DNA of 64,000 nucleotides from Apiospora phragmitis (taxonomy: Eukaryota; Ascomycota; Sordariomycetes; Amphisphaeriales; Apiosporaceae): contig JAQQWL010000008.1 in assembly GCA_038363925.1 (NCBI GenBank), positions 930,001 through 994,000 of the forward strand, given 5' to 3'. Under the pieces are notes generated by a model. That model searched no databases. It was not told where the DNA came from and saw only the letters and a program-made list of their open reading frames with translations. Shown here in pieces: positions 1-12,850 of this stretch; the first letter of the stretch is position 1, and the number at the start of each line of letters is the position of its first letter. Position numbers and translations under genes: made by a program.

Positions 1-615
1 CGATCATTGAATTATTTAAATACTGCAGAAAGGTCTTCCAAACCTTGACATGCTCTTGATAAGAAAATGCCCACATTGTGCAATGAATTGCCATTCACCT
101 CCAGTAGTGGGATGAAGGCAAATGCGTCAGAATCAGCTGTACCCTCGCCCGACATGCCTTTTCGTCAAATACCCGTTTCTTTGTCCCGTATCTAATTGGA
201 CTGGCAAAACTGCATGTGGTTCTATGCTTCTGGGTTTACTGTACCAAAACATCTGAACTCGTGAATCAATTCATCCTTGCATATACGATCCCGTGGGGTT
301 ACCTTCAAGTATCCAGCTATGCGGGCTGTGCTGGTGGTGCCAGCTTTTTGACGTATTGTAGTGCAGAATAGTACATCGTGTCCGCAGTTTCAGCTATATT
401 CGTTCCTTTGTCCAACCACCAACCAACACTAATGCACTAGTCGGAAGTCAAGCTACAAATAAAGTCAAGGACCCCTCCTCCCCTTTGCTTTCAGGGTCTA
501 TTCCTGCTTGTTGATCCCCAACGTCCCTCTCTTCCTCTGTGACGACGACTTTCCTCCTACTCTCGCCCGAGTACTCCGTCGATTTATATACTATACCTAC
601 CCCACGTCAGACAAC
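1..615. other. Upstream region of UAP1
   Basis: No gene seen. The last 150 bases before the UAP1 start are pyrimidine-rich, as is usual for leaders of well-expressed genes in filamentous fungi. The UAP1 frame is open for 36 codons upstream of its ATG but has no upstream ATG, so the start at 616 stands. Confidence 0.5.
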
Positions 616-2212
616 ATGGCGCCGGCACCGTTCAACGAGCAGAATGTCCAGGCCCAAAAGGAGCGGTATGCCGCCGCTGGCCAGGGCCAGGTGCACGCCT
701 TCTACGATTCCCTTTCCGATGCCGAGAAAGAGGCCCTCTACCTCCAGCTCGAGGGATTCAACCCCAAGGAGATCAACGAGATCACCGAGCGAGCTCTGAA
801 GCCCGCCCAGGCCGAAGAAAAGCCCCCCACCGTCGAGCCCCTCCCCGAGTCCGCCACCGCCAGTATCCTCGACTCCAAGCAGGAGGACATTGACCGCTGG
901 TACGAGCTGGGATTGAAGCTCATTTCAGAGAACAAGGTGGCCGTCGTGCTCATGGCTGGTGGCCAGGGCACTCGCCTGGGCAGCAAGGGCCCCAAGGGCT
1001 GCTTCAACATCAAGCTGCCCTGGGCAAGTCCCTGTTCCAGATCCAGGCCGAGAGAATCCTGAAGGCGCAAGAGCTGGCACAGAAGAAGCACTCTCCCAAG
1101 GAGAAGGTCACAATCCCCTGGTACGTCATGACCAGCGGCCCGACCCGCCAGAACACCGAGAAGTTCTTCAACGGGGAGTCGCTAGGCGATATCCTGCCCG
1201 ACGAGACCGAGGAGGACCGCCAAAAGCGTGGCTCCTACTTCGGTATGGATAAGGAGGATGTCATGATCTTCGAACAAGGTGTCCTGCCTTGCATCTCCAA
1301 CGAGGGCAAAATCATGCTCGAGGGCAAGGGCAAGGTGGCCGTCGCCCCTGATGGAAACGGTGGACTGTACAAAGCTCTGTACCAGGCACCCATCAAGTCC
1401 AAGTTCGGCGCCGATGCTGCGACCGTGCTCAAGGACATGAAGGCGCGAGGTGTTGAGCATATCCACGCCTACTGCGTGGACAACTGCCTGGTCAAGGTGG
1501 CAGACCCCGTCTTCATCGGCTTCTCCGCCGAGAAGAGCGTGTCGCTGGCCACCAAGGTGGTACGAAAGCGCAACGCGACCGAGTCGGTGGGCCTGATTCT
1601 GTCCAAGAACGGTAAGCCCGACGTGGTCGAGTACTCCGAGATCGACAGCGCCACGGCCGAGGCCAAGGACGCCAAGCAGCCCGACGTGCTCAAGTTCCGC
1701 GCCGCCAACATCGTCAACCACTACTACTCCTTCGCGTACCTGAACGGCATGGACAAGTGGATGGCCAAGCTTCCCCACCACATCGCCCGCAAGAAGATCC
1801 CCTGCGTCGACACCGAGTCTGGCAATGCCGTCAAGCCCGAGAAGCCCAACGGCATCAAGCTCGAGCAGTTTGTGTTCGACAACTTCAACATGCTGGAGCT
1901 CAACGATTTCGCCTGCCTCGAGGTCAAGCGCGAGGAGGAGTTCTCCCCCTTGAAGAATGGTACCGATGCCAAGGATGACAACATGATCACCAGCAAGAAC
2001 GACATCCTGGCGCAGGGTCAGCGATGGGCCCAGGCTGCTGGAGCTGTTGTCAAGAACGAGGGTCTCGAAGTCTCCCCATTGACAAGCTATGTAAGTTCAT
2101 TCTTGTCCCGTCAACTACATCGTTCCAGCTCGAATTGCTAATGTTCTTTTTATAGGCCGGCGAGGGTTTGGAGAAATACAACGGACAGGAAATCTCGGCT
2201 GCAGCGATCTGA
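616..2212 (+). CDS. UAP1: UDP-N-acetylglucosamine pyrophosphorylase (one frame break)
   Basis: Makes UDP-GlcNAc from UTP and GlcNAc-1-phosphate, the cytosolic precursor for chitin, N-glycans and GPI anchors (yeast Qri1). Exons are 616-2090 and 2156-2212, separated by a 65-nt GT-AG intron; the product is 510 residues, normal for the family. The nucleotide-binding signature [11 protein letters not shown] is at about residues 113-123, followed by [12 protein letters not shown]. Further family blocks such as [10 protein letters not shown], the [12 protein letters not shown] segment and the KKIPCVD region are present. One base is missing at 1021-1022, after LP and before [11 protein letters not shown]; with it restored the coding length is 511 codons exactly. 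The gene is probably intact in the organism and the break a sequence error, because the frame on both sides is highly conserved. The start was chosen as the first ATG in frame. Confidence 0.93.
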
Positions 2213-2855
2213 GTGCCCTGTGAGGAATAGACTGGTTATGGATTAGACAAAAAGTAACTAACTGATGAAATGGTTTATGACTTGGATGAGTAGACATTCG
2301 AGAAACAGTGTCACACTTTGAGACTTGCAATCCAGTCTGGATATAATGACATGGCACAGCAATGCGTGCATTGGAGACAATTTCATCTGACCTCCATACG
2401 CTCAGGAGTCAGTCCCAGCTCTCGTGACGTAGGACTCGATGCCCCTGAATGTGCAGCTGCTTCGAATACCATAATGTGTTTAACACGGAGTGATATAGAA
2501 AACCAACCGAACAACATATTCTCCCTGTTTGATATGAACTACTAGAATCAGCGTTGGTAAGACGAAAGAAAGACTACACGGTGTTTTTGTCTACTCGCTC
2601 ATCTTGGTTCCGCACGGGAAGAGTGTTATACTTTAAAGCAACTGTTTCTCGCTTCTTGGGTCAGAGATATCATACCATCCGAAACAGGAGGGGGCTATGG
2701 TGCTTAAAGCTCGCTCCCTAGTATACGTTTGGTGAACCCCCTATCTTAAGGTGAAGGTTTGCCTATTCGTCGTCGCCCACCACAAACGAAAACTTACCTC
2801 TTCTCTGAGAACAGCCCAATAATATCATCTGCCATAAAGCGTGTTTTTATCATCA
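2213..2855. other. UAP1 3' flank and intergenic DNA
   Basis: Contains the UAP1 3' untranslated region and the upstream flank of the tRNA-Glu gene. No coding sequence is supported. Confidence 0.5.
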
Positions 2856-2935
2856 TCCGATGTGGTGTAGTGGCTAACATTACACGCTCTCATTGAAGAT
2901 CCGTGTAGCCCGGGGTTCGATTCCCCGCATCGGAG
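2856..2935 (+). tRNA. tRNA-Glu(CTC) with an 8-nt intron
   Basis: The 7-bp acceptor stem pairs TCCGATG with CATCGGA. The A box TGGTGTAGTGG and B box GGTTCGATTCC are both canonical. The anticodon stem pairs ACACG with CGTGT. The stretch between them is 15 nt instead of 7, which fits the loop CTCTCA-C with anticodon CTC at 2889-2891 and an intron at 2893-2900, one base 3' of the anticodon as in all nuclear tRNA introns. The T stem pairs CGGGG with CCCCG. The discriminator base is G at 2935. T-rich Pol III termination signals follow within about 25 nt. The mature tRNA would be 72 nt. The overall sequence resembles fungal tRNA-Glu genes. Confidence 0.92.
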
Positions 2936-4138
2936 GTGTTTCTTCTTTTGCTCTTTTTACCCTCCAGCAACTCGTTCTATCCATAGAGTCCTTCCGGCTG
3001 GTCTGTCAAAGAAGCATAACAAGACTTGTTGTTTCGATAACATTTCCTTTTTACTACCTATTCGCATAATGTATACCTGTAACCAACCCCACATACCCAG
3101 CTAACCCTTGACTTTTCCCTTTTTCCTGGGTTACGAAACTGAGATGTGTCTGATTATTGGGCGCCACACGGATCGCAGGAGCAAATCCCCTACTTCCGAC
3201 GTCAACTTCATCTAGTAGAACACGATTGCGGTTTTGTATCCATTATAAGTAGCACCTCAACTAGTTAGTGCACGCAAAATACGGTGCGATTACAAGGCCT
3301 CTTTGAATCTGTGGTATCCTAATCAACGCTTTACATGAATCCCCGAGAAGCACATGGCGCCGAGGTCTGCCCTCCGTTTTTATGCCCGGTTAACGATCCC
3401 TTCTTCCTACTCTCCTCCCTTCCTCCTTCCTCCCACTCTCAAACTGCTTCCCAAAATGCGCGCCATCACACCCCGAAACTTGATCTCATAGCTGTAGAAA
3501 GCAAGACAGGCCTTTTGAACTGCCTAAGAGAAGAAGGGGGTATCCGGTTTTGCCTGGGCAACATATGAAAAATAAGCCCACCGCAAAGTTGTATGCATCA
3601 ACCTGAGTGCCAAAATTTGGTCTGCAAGCAGACCCCCCCCCGAGCTAAGAACACCCTGTAAATGTGTGCTGTGCTGTGCTACCGATACACCGCAGTTCAG
3701 AGAAGAAATGTGACAAAGGAAACCAAACATTTTCTGTACTGCATTGTACCAATCGCACCCTATCCCACCTCCGCCAACTTCTCCAAGCTTGGGGTGCGAA
3801 TGCTCAGATGCGTACCTTAGAACGGAGACTTGCACTCATGGTGAAGTACATGACCGCACTGCGTGCAAAGCTTGTGGCGCTTTTCCGAGGCACCGCCAGA
3901 GTTGCCGCGAAAGCGAAGTTTCGTTCTATTTTGAACCAAGGGCCTATTTCCCGCTGTGTCAGGCAAGTAGACGACTGACTCAACAGGCAACCGGTCCAGG
4001 AGCGAACAGCTCCCAATCGCTGATTATATATGATTAAACTGTACATCTACGCAAATCATCACCCAACGCCTTCCGCTATGATGTGCTCGATGGGCCCGGG
4101 CTGCAATTGAGTTTGTGGATGTTGGAAGAAATAACTTT
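2936..4138. other. Intergenic region, no gene seen
   Basis: About 1.2 kb between the tRNA gene and the 3' end of the phosphatase gene. Short open frames on both strands show no recognisable protein. There is a pyrimidine-rich patch near 3395-3445. Confidence 0.45.
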
Positions 4139-5780
4139 TCAAAGAGTGACATCGAGGACGAGGCTGACGTCCTGGACATTGGAGCCTGCCAAATCCTCAA
4201 GAACCGGGATGAGGTCTAATAATTCATTATCGTGGGCATCGGAGAACCAACTGCTGATGGGCACTGCGTGTTGCGGGTGGAAGATATAGGATGTGGGCGA
4301 ATTATCGATGATGATGGTGTCCTTCAGATCACGGCCGACCTGAGACAGGTCCTTGACGTAGTTTCCTTGGTGGTTGTAGCAGCTTTCCCGGAACAGCCTG
4401 TGGTGGACGACCTTGTGGATGTCAAGCTGGTCGAGAAGAGGATCGCCGTACTGTTCACAACCGAGTTAGGACCGTACGGTTGAATGGATTACGAGTGTGC
4501 AACTTACCTTGGAAACTGATGCAGTAAAAACCACGACCTCATAAAGCTCGCCCACCCGCTTCATGAATTGGTCAACGCCAGGCCGCTTTATGACGTAGAC
4601 ATTATGATAATTCCCTTCGATCTCTACGGGTATCGTGAAGTCGGCTTGGTGTAAAATCTAATTCACGAGTCAGATATCATGTGCAACGGGCTATTACCAG
4701 CGGATACATGATACATACCTTGAACGAAGAGTGGACCAAGGTTTCGTCGAGATCCAGAACAAGGCACTTTCTGCCCTTCATGTGAGGCTCAATGGGAGGC
4801 AATAAGAACTTTTGCTCCGGTGTTGACTCCGTCACCGCAACTGCTTTCTCGTCGGGAACGGCCGCAGGCGGAGTTGGTGCCTCTACAGGCGCCGGGGGTG
4901 GAGACTGTACCGCACTCTGCTCCTGCTCTTCAGGGGTAACGACCGGTTGCTTCACCCGGGCCGAAGTATCGGCATCAGGCATTGCCACATCCCCGTCTGT
5001 ATCCTTTGGAGCGGACGCATCTGCACTTTGCTCAACGTTCTCTGGGTTCTCGGAGACCGGAGGGTTCACAGTGATGCTTGGTCCCGTCGCGCCCACTAGG
5101 GTGGTCTGTTTCGACTCGCTGTCATGATCCCCCACGGTAGATTGGTCCCGCGCAGCGGATCCGGAGGCGCGCTTCGTCTTCGACTGCTCAGGCGTGGGGA
5201 CGGCTTGAGTTTGCGGGTCCTTTTCCTTCTCCTTTTCCGGCAATTGGCTCTTGCTGCCTGTAGTTTGTTCGGATGGTGTGCCAGTGCGCCGGCTTGATGT
5301 CAGCTGCCGGGGTGGGATTCTATCCAGTTTATGAGACGGGAGAGCCTCTTCTCCGCCTTCCAGTGCATTTCCGTGGTCTGGCACCACACAGCAGCCCAGC
5401 ATCGAAAGTAGACCGCCCTTCTTGCGTTTCTGGGGTGCTCCAGCCGGCGAATTAGGTTGCGTGGAGCCCGGTGTGCCGGATGGGCCCGTCCCAGCCCCAG
5501 AGCGGTTGCTGGACGCGCTTCCGTTCCTCTGCCGACCTAACATGCTGTTCTTGGATTCTCTGGAATGACCACCGATGCTGTCTCTGGAGTCGCTTACCGT
5601 CACGCCGCTGAGTCCTGTCGACGTCGGCGATGACTGGTTCTTCTGGGAAGACGATCGCGAGGGTACGTGGAGCAGGCCTCTACCCTTTTTAGAACTGGAC
5701 CCGTCTTCTTGCGCAAGCGATGGCTTCTCTTTGGATCCGTCGTAGTCAGCTTGGGGCTTCTCCTCGATGCCCTTCGACAT
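4139..5780 (-). CDS. PSR1/NIF-family HAD phosphatase (FCP1-like domain)
   Basis: Predicted Ser/Thr phosphatase of the SCP/NIF family, related to yeast plasma-membrane Psr1/Psr2, which act in sodium stress and general stress signalling. Exons run 5780-4719, 4657-4508 and 4450-4139 with two introns of 61 and 57 nt; all exon lengths are multiples of three, giving 507 residues. The first 340 residues are low-complexity (Ser, Pro, Thr, Gln). The catalytic block [11 protein letters not shown] (nucleophile D343, general acid D345) ends exon 1. Exon 2 carries the [14 protein letters not shown] block and VVVFTAS, and exon 3 the conserved IIIDNSP motif. A basic stretch followed by LLSMLGCC (Cys 130-131) may be a palmitoylation site, which would put it at the membrane; that is inference. 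The frame is open for 72 codons upstream, but the ATG at 5780 is preceded by a good acceptor, suggesting a leader intron back to about 6160. No frame breaks were seen. Confidence 0.85.
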
Positions 5781-8700
5781 ATCTACACGAAAAGCGGCGG
5801 GTGTCGGCAGGTTCTCGGGCGAGATAGGCGATGCTACGGCACTGGAAAATAGTGTAAGCGATAGTCTCGGGCCTCGTTGCACGTGTTGAAAAACAGAGAG
5901 TCGTGAAATGGTATGCAGGATGCGGTAGATTGAGAGCGTTTTGTGGTCGCCCTCTAATGGTGCGCACAATGACCCGAGGAAGCGGTGGGAGGACACAAGG
6001 TGTCACAAGGGTAACACAGTGGTGAGGATTCCCCTTAAACCACCTTCAGGGCGTTGTGACTTCTCAGGAGCAGGCAGTGATGAATGGAAAGGGTCACCGG
6101 CGATGCCAATGGTGGCTTGCCAGTGCAGAGGCAGTTGATTGAACGTGATCGATCACTCACCTCGGCGGAATGTGCTGTCGAGCCTCGAATGGCTGCCCAA
6201 CCCCCTTACGCTGCAATCAAATTAGTGGCCGTTGGGGGTCGGAATTCGGCGCCGTAGTTCGCAGCCAGAATTCAGGACTGAGGTTTGGATGCAGAGCGCA
6301 AACCGGATTGAAAGAGTCCGATGAAAAGGGCGGGTGCACGAACGGAAAAAGGTTGAGTGAGGCTGAAGATGGTTTCGCGCGTCGTGACTCGTGGTAAGGA
6401 GGTATCGTGGTAGCAGCAGGTAGCGTAGCGTAGCTGGCTGGGGGGGCTCGGTGGAGATCGGCAGAGTACTTAACGCGGAAATGGCTTTACTGGCTGATAC
6501 AACTTGGGCTCTGTGGAGAGAACGAGGGAGGTACTAATCACCGTGAAGAGAAGAGAAGGGAAGAAAAAAAGCACAGGACTCGCGCCGATCGACAAGAAGA
6601 GCTAGGCGGGAAGAGAAAGGGTGGGCAAGTAACAACACGAACAGAATAATCAGGATTGCTGAATTGAATCTAAGCACGGCAACTACGATTGTCGGCGCAA
6701 GAGGCTTCGCATCGCAGCTCGGTGCAGAGTAGGAGGTAGACAGAAGGGTAGGGTAGGGTGTGTGAGAAGGAGGATGAAGGTGTAAGATGATGGCCCCCGG
6801 AGGCAGATGGAGAATCGGATGAATTGCACTATTCTGGGTAAGAGGCTAGGTTCGCCTTGGGCATGTTGCTTGTAGACGCTGGCTACTTGTCCCTCTAGCA
6901 CCCACAAGCGAGATGATGTCCAAGATTGGGGGCAATCTACCATCCAGCACAGAGGGTGGAAAAGAGAGCAGAATGCGGCCGGCTGGGCTGCCCGTCCCCC
7001 CCTGCCAAGTACCTGATCTTGAAGCCGGGCAATGCTAGGCCGAGAGTTGAAGGATGGAGGCCAGCCCAACAAATTGTAGGGTACCTCTCAATGTCACTGG
7101 TTGATCAGCATCCGCCAGTGAGCTGACTGGGAAATTCACAATCTGGCTCTCTCTCCGGTTCTGCCTTTCTTTTTTTGTGGTCTTGCTCTCTTTATTGTCT
7201 GCCAGCTCGCACCACCAGCAGTCTCTTATTGATCAATCTCTACTTACACCCACGAGCCGTTGCTACTTGGTAAAATACATGTTGCAGGTGCACCTACTCC
7301 TAAGTCTGTGTAGTGGTCGAGGATGAAATGGTTTAATCAATTGCAGCATGGGTCCCACGACCCTAGTGAGCATGGCGGTCCACCTATAGTGGAAATGCCC
7401 CCGAGTTGTATTGAAGCTAAGAGTCGCGACTTTCATATCGAATAATTTGTTAGACCCGCTACGCAGTTCAGCATACCAAATCTAACTAATGCATTGTCCC
7501 TCAAGTATCACTTGTCAAATTGCCAGGCCGCTCTCACCCACTCTATCTACGGGTGCTCCATAGCCATGCTCCTGGCCTCCACCATCATCTACATCAACGA
7601 GTAATTGAAGATGGACAGGCATACAATGTGCATACTGTGACCCTTTTGCAACTTTGCAAAGCTGGCGTTGACACCGGGCTCCTGAACGGGCCATTAGCCG
7701 CTCGAACTTTGCGTGAAGAAGACTACATACAAAACTAATGCGTTGGTCTATTCGTTTTCTCTCGACTCCGTACTTCATGCTCGATGGAGGTGCTTGAGGG
7801 TTAGTGAGATCCGCACCCCTGAAGACCAAAAGCGCTTCAACGAGACAGCCTACACAATGCCTCCAGAAATGCCCCGCGTCCCAACGGTCACCCATTGGCT
7901 CTCATCCCCGAGAGGCCTTGGACTCGAGTCTCTGCATGATGGCTCTGTTTGCAATGCTGTGCTTTGCAGTCGTCGGTCGTTCTGCCATAGGCGAGAGTTG
8001 TGGTGCCAATGATGCTGTTGCAGGCTCTCCCGGGGATACATCCGCCAAGCTGGAGTTCTGTACAGCACCAACCTTAGCCTCTTTCTAGGTGTTGTCGAGT
8101 CGAAGTGAGGTAGTGCATGTGCTTCTGTCTTTTCATTGGCTCCCGTACCGCCGGCCTAGTGACTGCTCATGCAAACACTTCAGACACTGGAACCACTCAG
8201 CGATAGTCGTTCCGTCAATTCAGGGAACTATGATTGCGTTCGGAATACATTTCAGGGGAAACCTGCAACCCAGATGTGATGAATCTGGACAGCATTTCCT
8301 TGCTTGGTGTCGGCCATTGAATCACACACCGAGTGAGCGCTTCTGGTACCCCGCGCTCACAGGGGCTTGCTGATGAACACATGTCTCTATTTTTATCCTC
8401 TAATAAAGGACCCAGCATGAGCCTCCCTCGTCTACCTACTTGGTATGGGTAGCTGCGGCGAAAGAATACACGTACATCAAATATATACATCAAGCTATAG
8501 TTTTAGTTGCAAGTCAAGTTGATGCTTGCTTGCTTGCTCCTTGCTCACTTCTTGAAAGGGTTTCCTTCCATGGTAAACGAGGCCCGGGGCTTGGACACAC
8601 CAGACACTTACAAGTACCTATATAGTATGTATTACTGCCTAGAAAACTAGGATATTGGAGGTCAGCCAGCCGTCTGAATCGTGTCGTCCAAGGTAGATAG

Positions 8701-9128
8701 ATCATAGATGCACGCGAGGATGATGAACTGTGATTTTTCGGAGGCTCAGGGCGTGGCATTCTCCCTCTCTCTCTGTAGACTCTCACAGCTGACTGGAGCC
8801 GTAAATTGGGGTCGGAATCTGGGGTAAGCAAGCTTTGGTGGGGACCCGACACCAGCGATGTCCAACCTCGGAATTGGGGCATGGGCCATCTCATCACATG
8901 CTCACATGTCTGAACCTGTGATGACGTCCGGAAGAAACAACAGCAAGTCCGGCACCTACAATACCTAGACGTACAATATCCCCATTGCGCATCACCCCGA
9001 TCTCATCTATTTCGCTTCTACGAAATATCTCACCCAGACAAACCGTCCCCGCTGTTCCTGTGCCCAGAGCATGGCGATGCGGTCCCTTGCAAACTGAACG
9101 AAACGGCTCCTCGCTGTGCTTCGTAACA
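5781..9128. other. Long divergent intergenic region
   Basis: About 3.3 kb between two divergently transcribed genes, with no supported coding sequence. On the minus strand a GTGAGT donor at 6160 and a TAG acceptor at 5783 could bound a leader intron of about 378 nt for the phosphatase. A purine-rich tract near 6541-6570 is CT-rich in that gene's sense, as expected near its transcription start. The stretch 7100-8900 shows nothing recognisable. Confidence 0.45.
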
Positions 9129-11719
9129 ATGGCCGCGCAGTCCACCTTGCGCCATTCGGCGTCCGAGGACGTCTTGATGGCCTTCATCGACAAGTATAAG
9201 AAGCTGATCCAGGATCGGCTACGGAGAACCTCGAAGCGCACCAAGCTGCTGGCCACCATAGCGCTTGCGACAACTATTATCCTCGGTGCCGAAGGCAGTC
9301 GGCGGTGGTGGAAGAAGCGTCATGCAGAGAAAGAGCAGGGAAGGAAACTACTGCGAAAGAACTCCTGGCTATTCAACAAAGATGGGTCGCGCACCATATA
9401 TGTCCCTTACAAGGACAGTACCTCCAAGGTCGTAATCCATAGGACCAAGCCCTTGACTTTCGAGGCGCATCGTCGACTATCCTCAACCCACCCAAGATTT
9501 CCGGCCTTGGCGATGGTACTGTGCCTTCAGCCCAGGCAAAACCTGGGCTCAACTTGGCCTTTTTGCATCAGTTCCTTAGCTTGATGAGCATCATGATCCC
9601 CCGCTGGACGAGCAAAGAGGCAGGACTGTTACTTAGTCACGGTGTGTTCCTGATGCTCAGGACATACTTGTCGCTTGTCGTAGCACGATTAGATGGCGAG
9701 ATCGTACGGGATCTGGTTGCCGGCAATGGGAAGCTATTCCTCTGGGGACTCGCTAAGGTGCGTTTGCAATCATATACCCTGGAGAATATATAGGCGTGTA
9801 CTGACCGTTTGTCTCTTTAGTGGTGTGGTCTGGGGAGCTTTGCTTCATACGTGAACTCCATGATCAAATTCTTGGAGTCGAAGGTGTCCATCGCTTTCCG
9901 AACCCGACTTACACGTTACATTCACGACTTGTATCTCAACGACAATCTGAACTACTATAAGCTTTCCAACCTAGACGGTGGAGTCGGTCAAGGGGCGGAC
10001 CAGTATATTACCCAAGACCTAACACTGTTTTGCGCCTCGGCAGCCAACCTGTACTCCTCGCTTGGCAAACCTTTTGTTGATATTTGTGTATTCAACTACC
10101 AACTGTATCAGTCCCTTGGCCCTCTGGCACTGACTGGGCTCTTGAGTAATTACTTCCTGACGGCAAGCATTTTACGAAAGCTCTCGCCGCCTTTTGGGAA
10201 ACTCAAAGCAGTCGAGGGTCGCAAAGAGGGCGACTTCCGGGCGTTGCATGCCCGGCTGATAGCCAATGCCGAGGAAGTCGCTTTCTATGGCGGTGCTGAG
10301 ATGGAGAAAACTTTCCTCAACAGAGAATTCAAGTCTCTAAAAAGTTGGATGGAGGGCATATATATGCTCGAGATCCGATACAACATTCTCGAGGACTTCA
10401 TCCTGAAATATAGCTGGAGCGCTTACGGCTATCTACTATCCTCGTTGCCGACATTCCTTCCAGCTTGGGGTGGTTTGGGTGGCGCACTAGAGATGGCCGA
10501 CAATGCAGAGAAAGGCGGCCGTGAACGTGGCCGTATGAAGGAGTTCATCACAAACAAACGGCTCATGCTGTCACTTGCCGATGCCGGCGGCAGAATGATG
10601 TATTCGATCAAGGATCTCTCGGAACTTGCTGGTTACACCAGTCGTGTATACACGCTCATCTCAACACTGCATCGGGTTCATGCCAATGCCTATGTTCCAC
10701 GCCCCACTGGAAACGAGCTTTACTCGCTTTCAGATGTTCAAGGAACCACTCAAAAGGGATTCGACGGAGTTCGACTTGAGCATGTGCCTGTCGTTGCGCC
10801 CGGTTTGTGGCCCCAGGGCGGTGATGAGCTCATTGAGTCGCTTGGCTTGATCGTACGCAACGGTGAACACCTCCTGATATCTGGGCCCAACGGTGTTGGT
10901 AAATCCGCCATTGCGCGTATCCTTGCAGGGCTATGGCCAGTATATCGGGGCTTGATGAGTCGGCCAAAGTCTATAGGGGAGGATGGCATCATGTTCCTGC
11001 CGCAGCGCCCCTACCTCAGCATTGGCACACTGCGCGATCAAGTCATCTACCCAGACGGCGAGGTTGATATGCGACTGAAACGGAAGTCCGAGGATGACCT
11101 ACAGCGAGCTCTCGATGCAGCACGTCTTGGTTATCTGCCTGATCGAGAAGGTGGCTGGGACACCCGCAAGAATGGAAGGACGTCTTCAGTGGTGGTGAGA
11201 AGCAGCGAGTTGGCTTTGCACGCCTCCTGTACCACGAACCAAAATATGCCATCATTGATGAGGGCACCAGTGCGGTATCGAGTGACGTGGAGGGACTACT
11301 CTACGAAACTTGCAAGGAAAGGGGCATCAGTAAGCTATTCCCAACTGTTTGTCCACCTGCAACAAGACTAACAACCAACCACAGCTCTTGTCACGATTTC
11401 CACACGTGCTTCTTTGAAGAAATACCACACCTTCAACCTTGTTTTGGGCATGGGCGACGACGGTACCGAATGGGAATTCGAGCGCATTGGTACGGAACGC
11501 GAGAAGATGCACGTCGAGCGTGAGCTGCAGGAGCTGCGGGAGAGGCTTGCTCAGGTGGAAGAGTGGAAGCAGCGGCGCGAGGAGATCGAGAAAGAACTGG
11601 CCCAGGTGTGGACGGCGGATGGGAAAGACGAGCCCCTGAGCCCCCCGCCGTATGTGGAAGAAGAGTCCCAGCCTGTTACGGATTCAGATGAATTTGTAGA
11701 GGCCCCTGAGGGCAGCTGA
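9129..11719 (+). CDS. Peroxisomal ABCD-family half-transporter (PXA type; two frame breaks)
   Basis: Half-size ABC transporter of the adrenoleukodystrophy-protein family, which imports very-long- or long-chain fatty acyl-CoA into peroxisomes as a Pxa1-Pxa2 dimer. Exons are 9129-9757, 9821-11329 and 11385-11719, with introns of 63 and 55 nt. Restoring one missing base at 9480-9481 and one at 11171-11172 gives 825 codons (824 residues), a usual family length. The membrane domain contains the ABCD EAA-like motif EEVAFYGGAEME. The nucleotide-binding domain has Walker A GPNGVGKS (about 565-572), LPQRPY Q-loop, FSGGEKQR signature (about 666-673) and the Walker B/D-loop block IIDEGTSAVSSDVEG, typical of ABCD proteins. 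The acidic C-terminal tail is preceded by a predicted coiled coil rich in Glu and Arg. Both breaks lie inside conserved blocks and look like sequence errors. I cannot decide between PXA1 and PXA2. Confidence 0.9.
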
Positions 11720-12850
11720 AAGCCGTCCATTGGCAAACCATGTATTTGTATGGAATTTACATTAAATTTTTACCCAACAGCAGGGTGTCGTGCTTCATTC
11801 ATGCTTGTTCTCAGCTGTGCTCATTCATCACCATGAGATGAGAGATGTTGAAGGGACATGTAAACACAGGCTAGCAGGCAGTATCCTTGTTAGGCCACGC
11901 CACCACCCCGGCTACCGTTCTCCCCGCCTTGAGTACATCCAATCAGACTCTTGTGCAGGGCCAACTTGATCGGCAATGTTCGATAGATCTGCGCCATCCC
12001 AGCATCGTCTTCCGTCCAAAGTCAACACTATGCTCTTCCCAACATTAGCTTCGCAAACCGCCGAGGCTGGTGCGGGAAAACGTCGTCATTCGAGTACTTC
12101 CTCCCCTTTCTTCATGCGACGGACGCCATGACTAGCACGTGTATCAGACCGGCCCTTCGCGGGGGAGTGAATTGGGTAGTAGGCCCAGATGCGCAAGTTC
12201 TGGGGAGATACGGCAGAGCCATATGAATAGTAACAGCCAGTCAACGTGCGCAGTAGCGGTTTTACTCACGTATCAAACAGCCGTCCTCCTTCTAGTTATC
12301 ATTCACCTACTCGTCAACTGCGCACCTTTTCTCGGCCTCGCCTGTCTACTTGCCGCTGGACCCTGTGTCAGCCTGCTGCTTGCTACCACTCCTGCATAGC
12401 TCTTTCGAACCCCGTGAAGTGAGGGCTTTTCCTATTACCGGGCTACGAAGCCTTGAGGGGGGAAATTCGTTGCTGATCAGATAGCGCCACGCCTTGGCTA
12501 TCTACTTGCCCTTGCCTCTATGGGATTTACAGTTTTCGCTTCCCTGGGGGCGTGTTTGTAGTTAGGTCGTCTCACAATACGCTCAGAGCCATGATCATGA
12601 ACCTCGACGGGTTGTGCCTACGTATGCGACATCGTGCGACGGCGGGAACCCTTGTGGTTGCAATAGTTGGCTTCACAGCCTGGGACTACCGTCGGCCGCA
12701 GGCAACTTCTATCTATACATCCATCTGTCGTCCATGTGTAATTTATTTCATACATTGTGAGACGAATTCCTTGGCCTCTTTTCCCTGTTCAAACGACAAC
12801 TGCTGTTAAGGCAGGCCGAACCCTGGCGACGAAGCAGCCTGTTAAGTGTC
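11720..12850. other. Intergenic region and probable hidden 5' exon
   Basis: Holds the ABCD transporter 3' flank. The reading frame of the next gene is open from 12761 but has no ATG, so an unrecognised first exon probably lies in 12100-12800. No other gene is supported. Confidence 0.4.

Noticed and set aside
1015..1030. Programmed frameshifting as an explanation of the frame breaks
   Set aside because: No slippery heptamer with downstream structure is shared by the sites, both gains and losses occur, and several hit the same essential gene.
6683..7072. 129-codon minus-strand frame upstream of the phosphatase
   Set aside because: No family resemblance; most of it is low-complexity Pro/Leu/Ser of a CT-rich strand.
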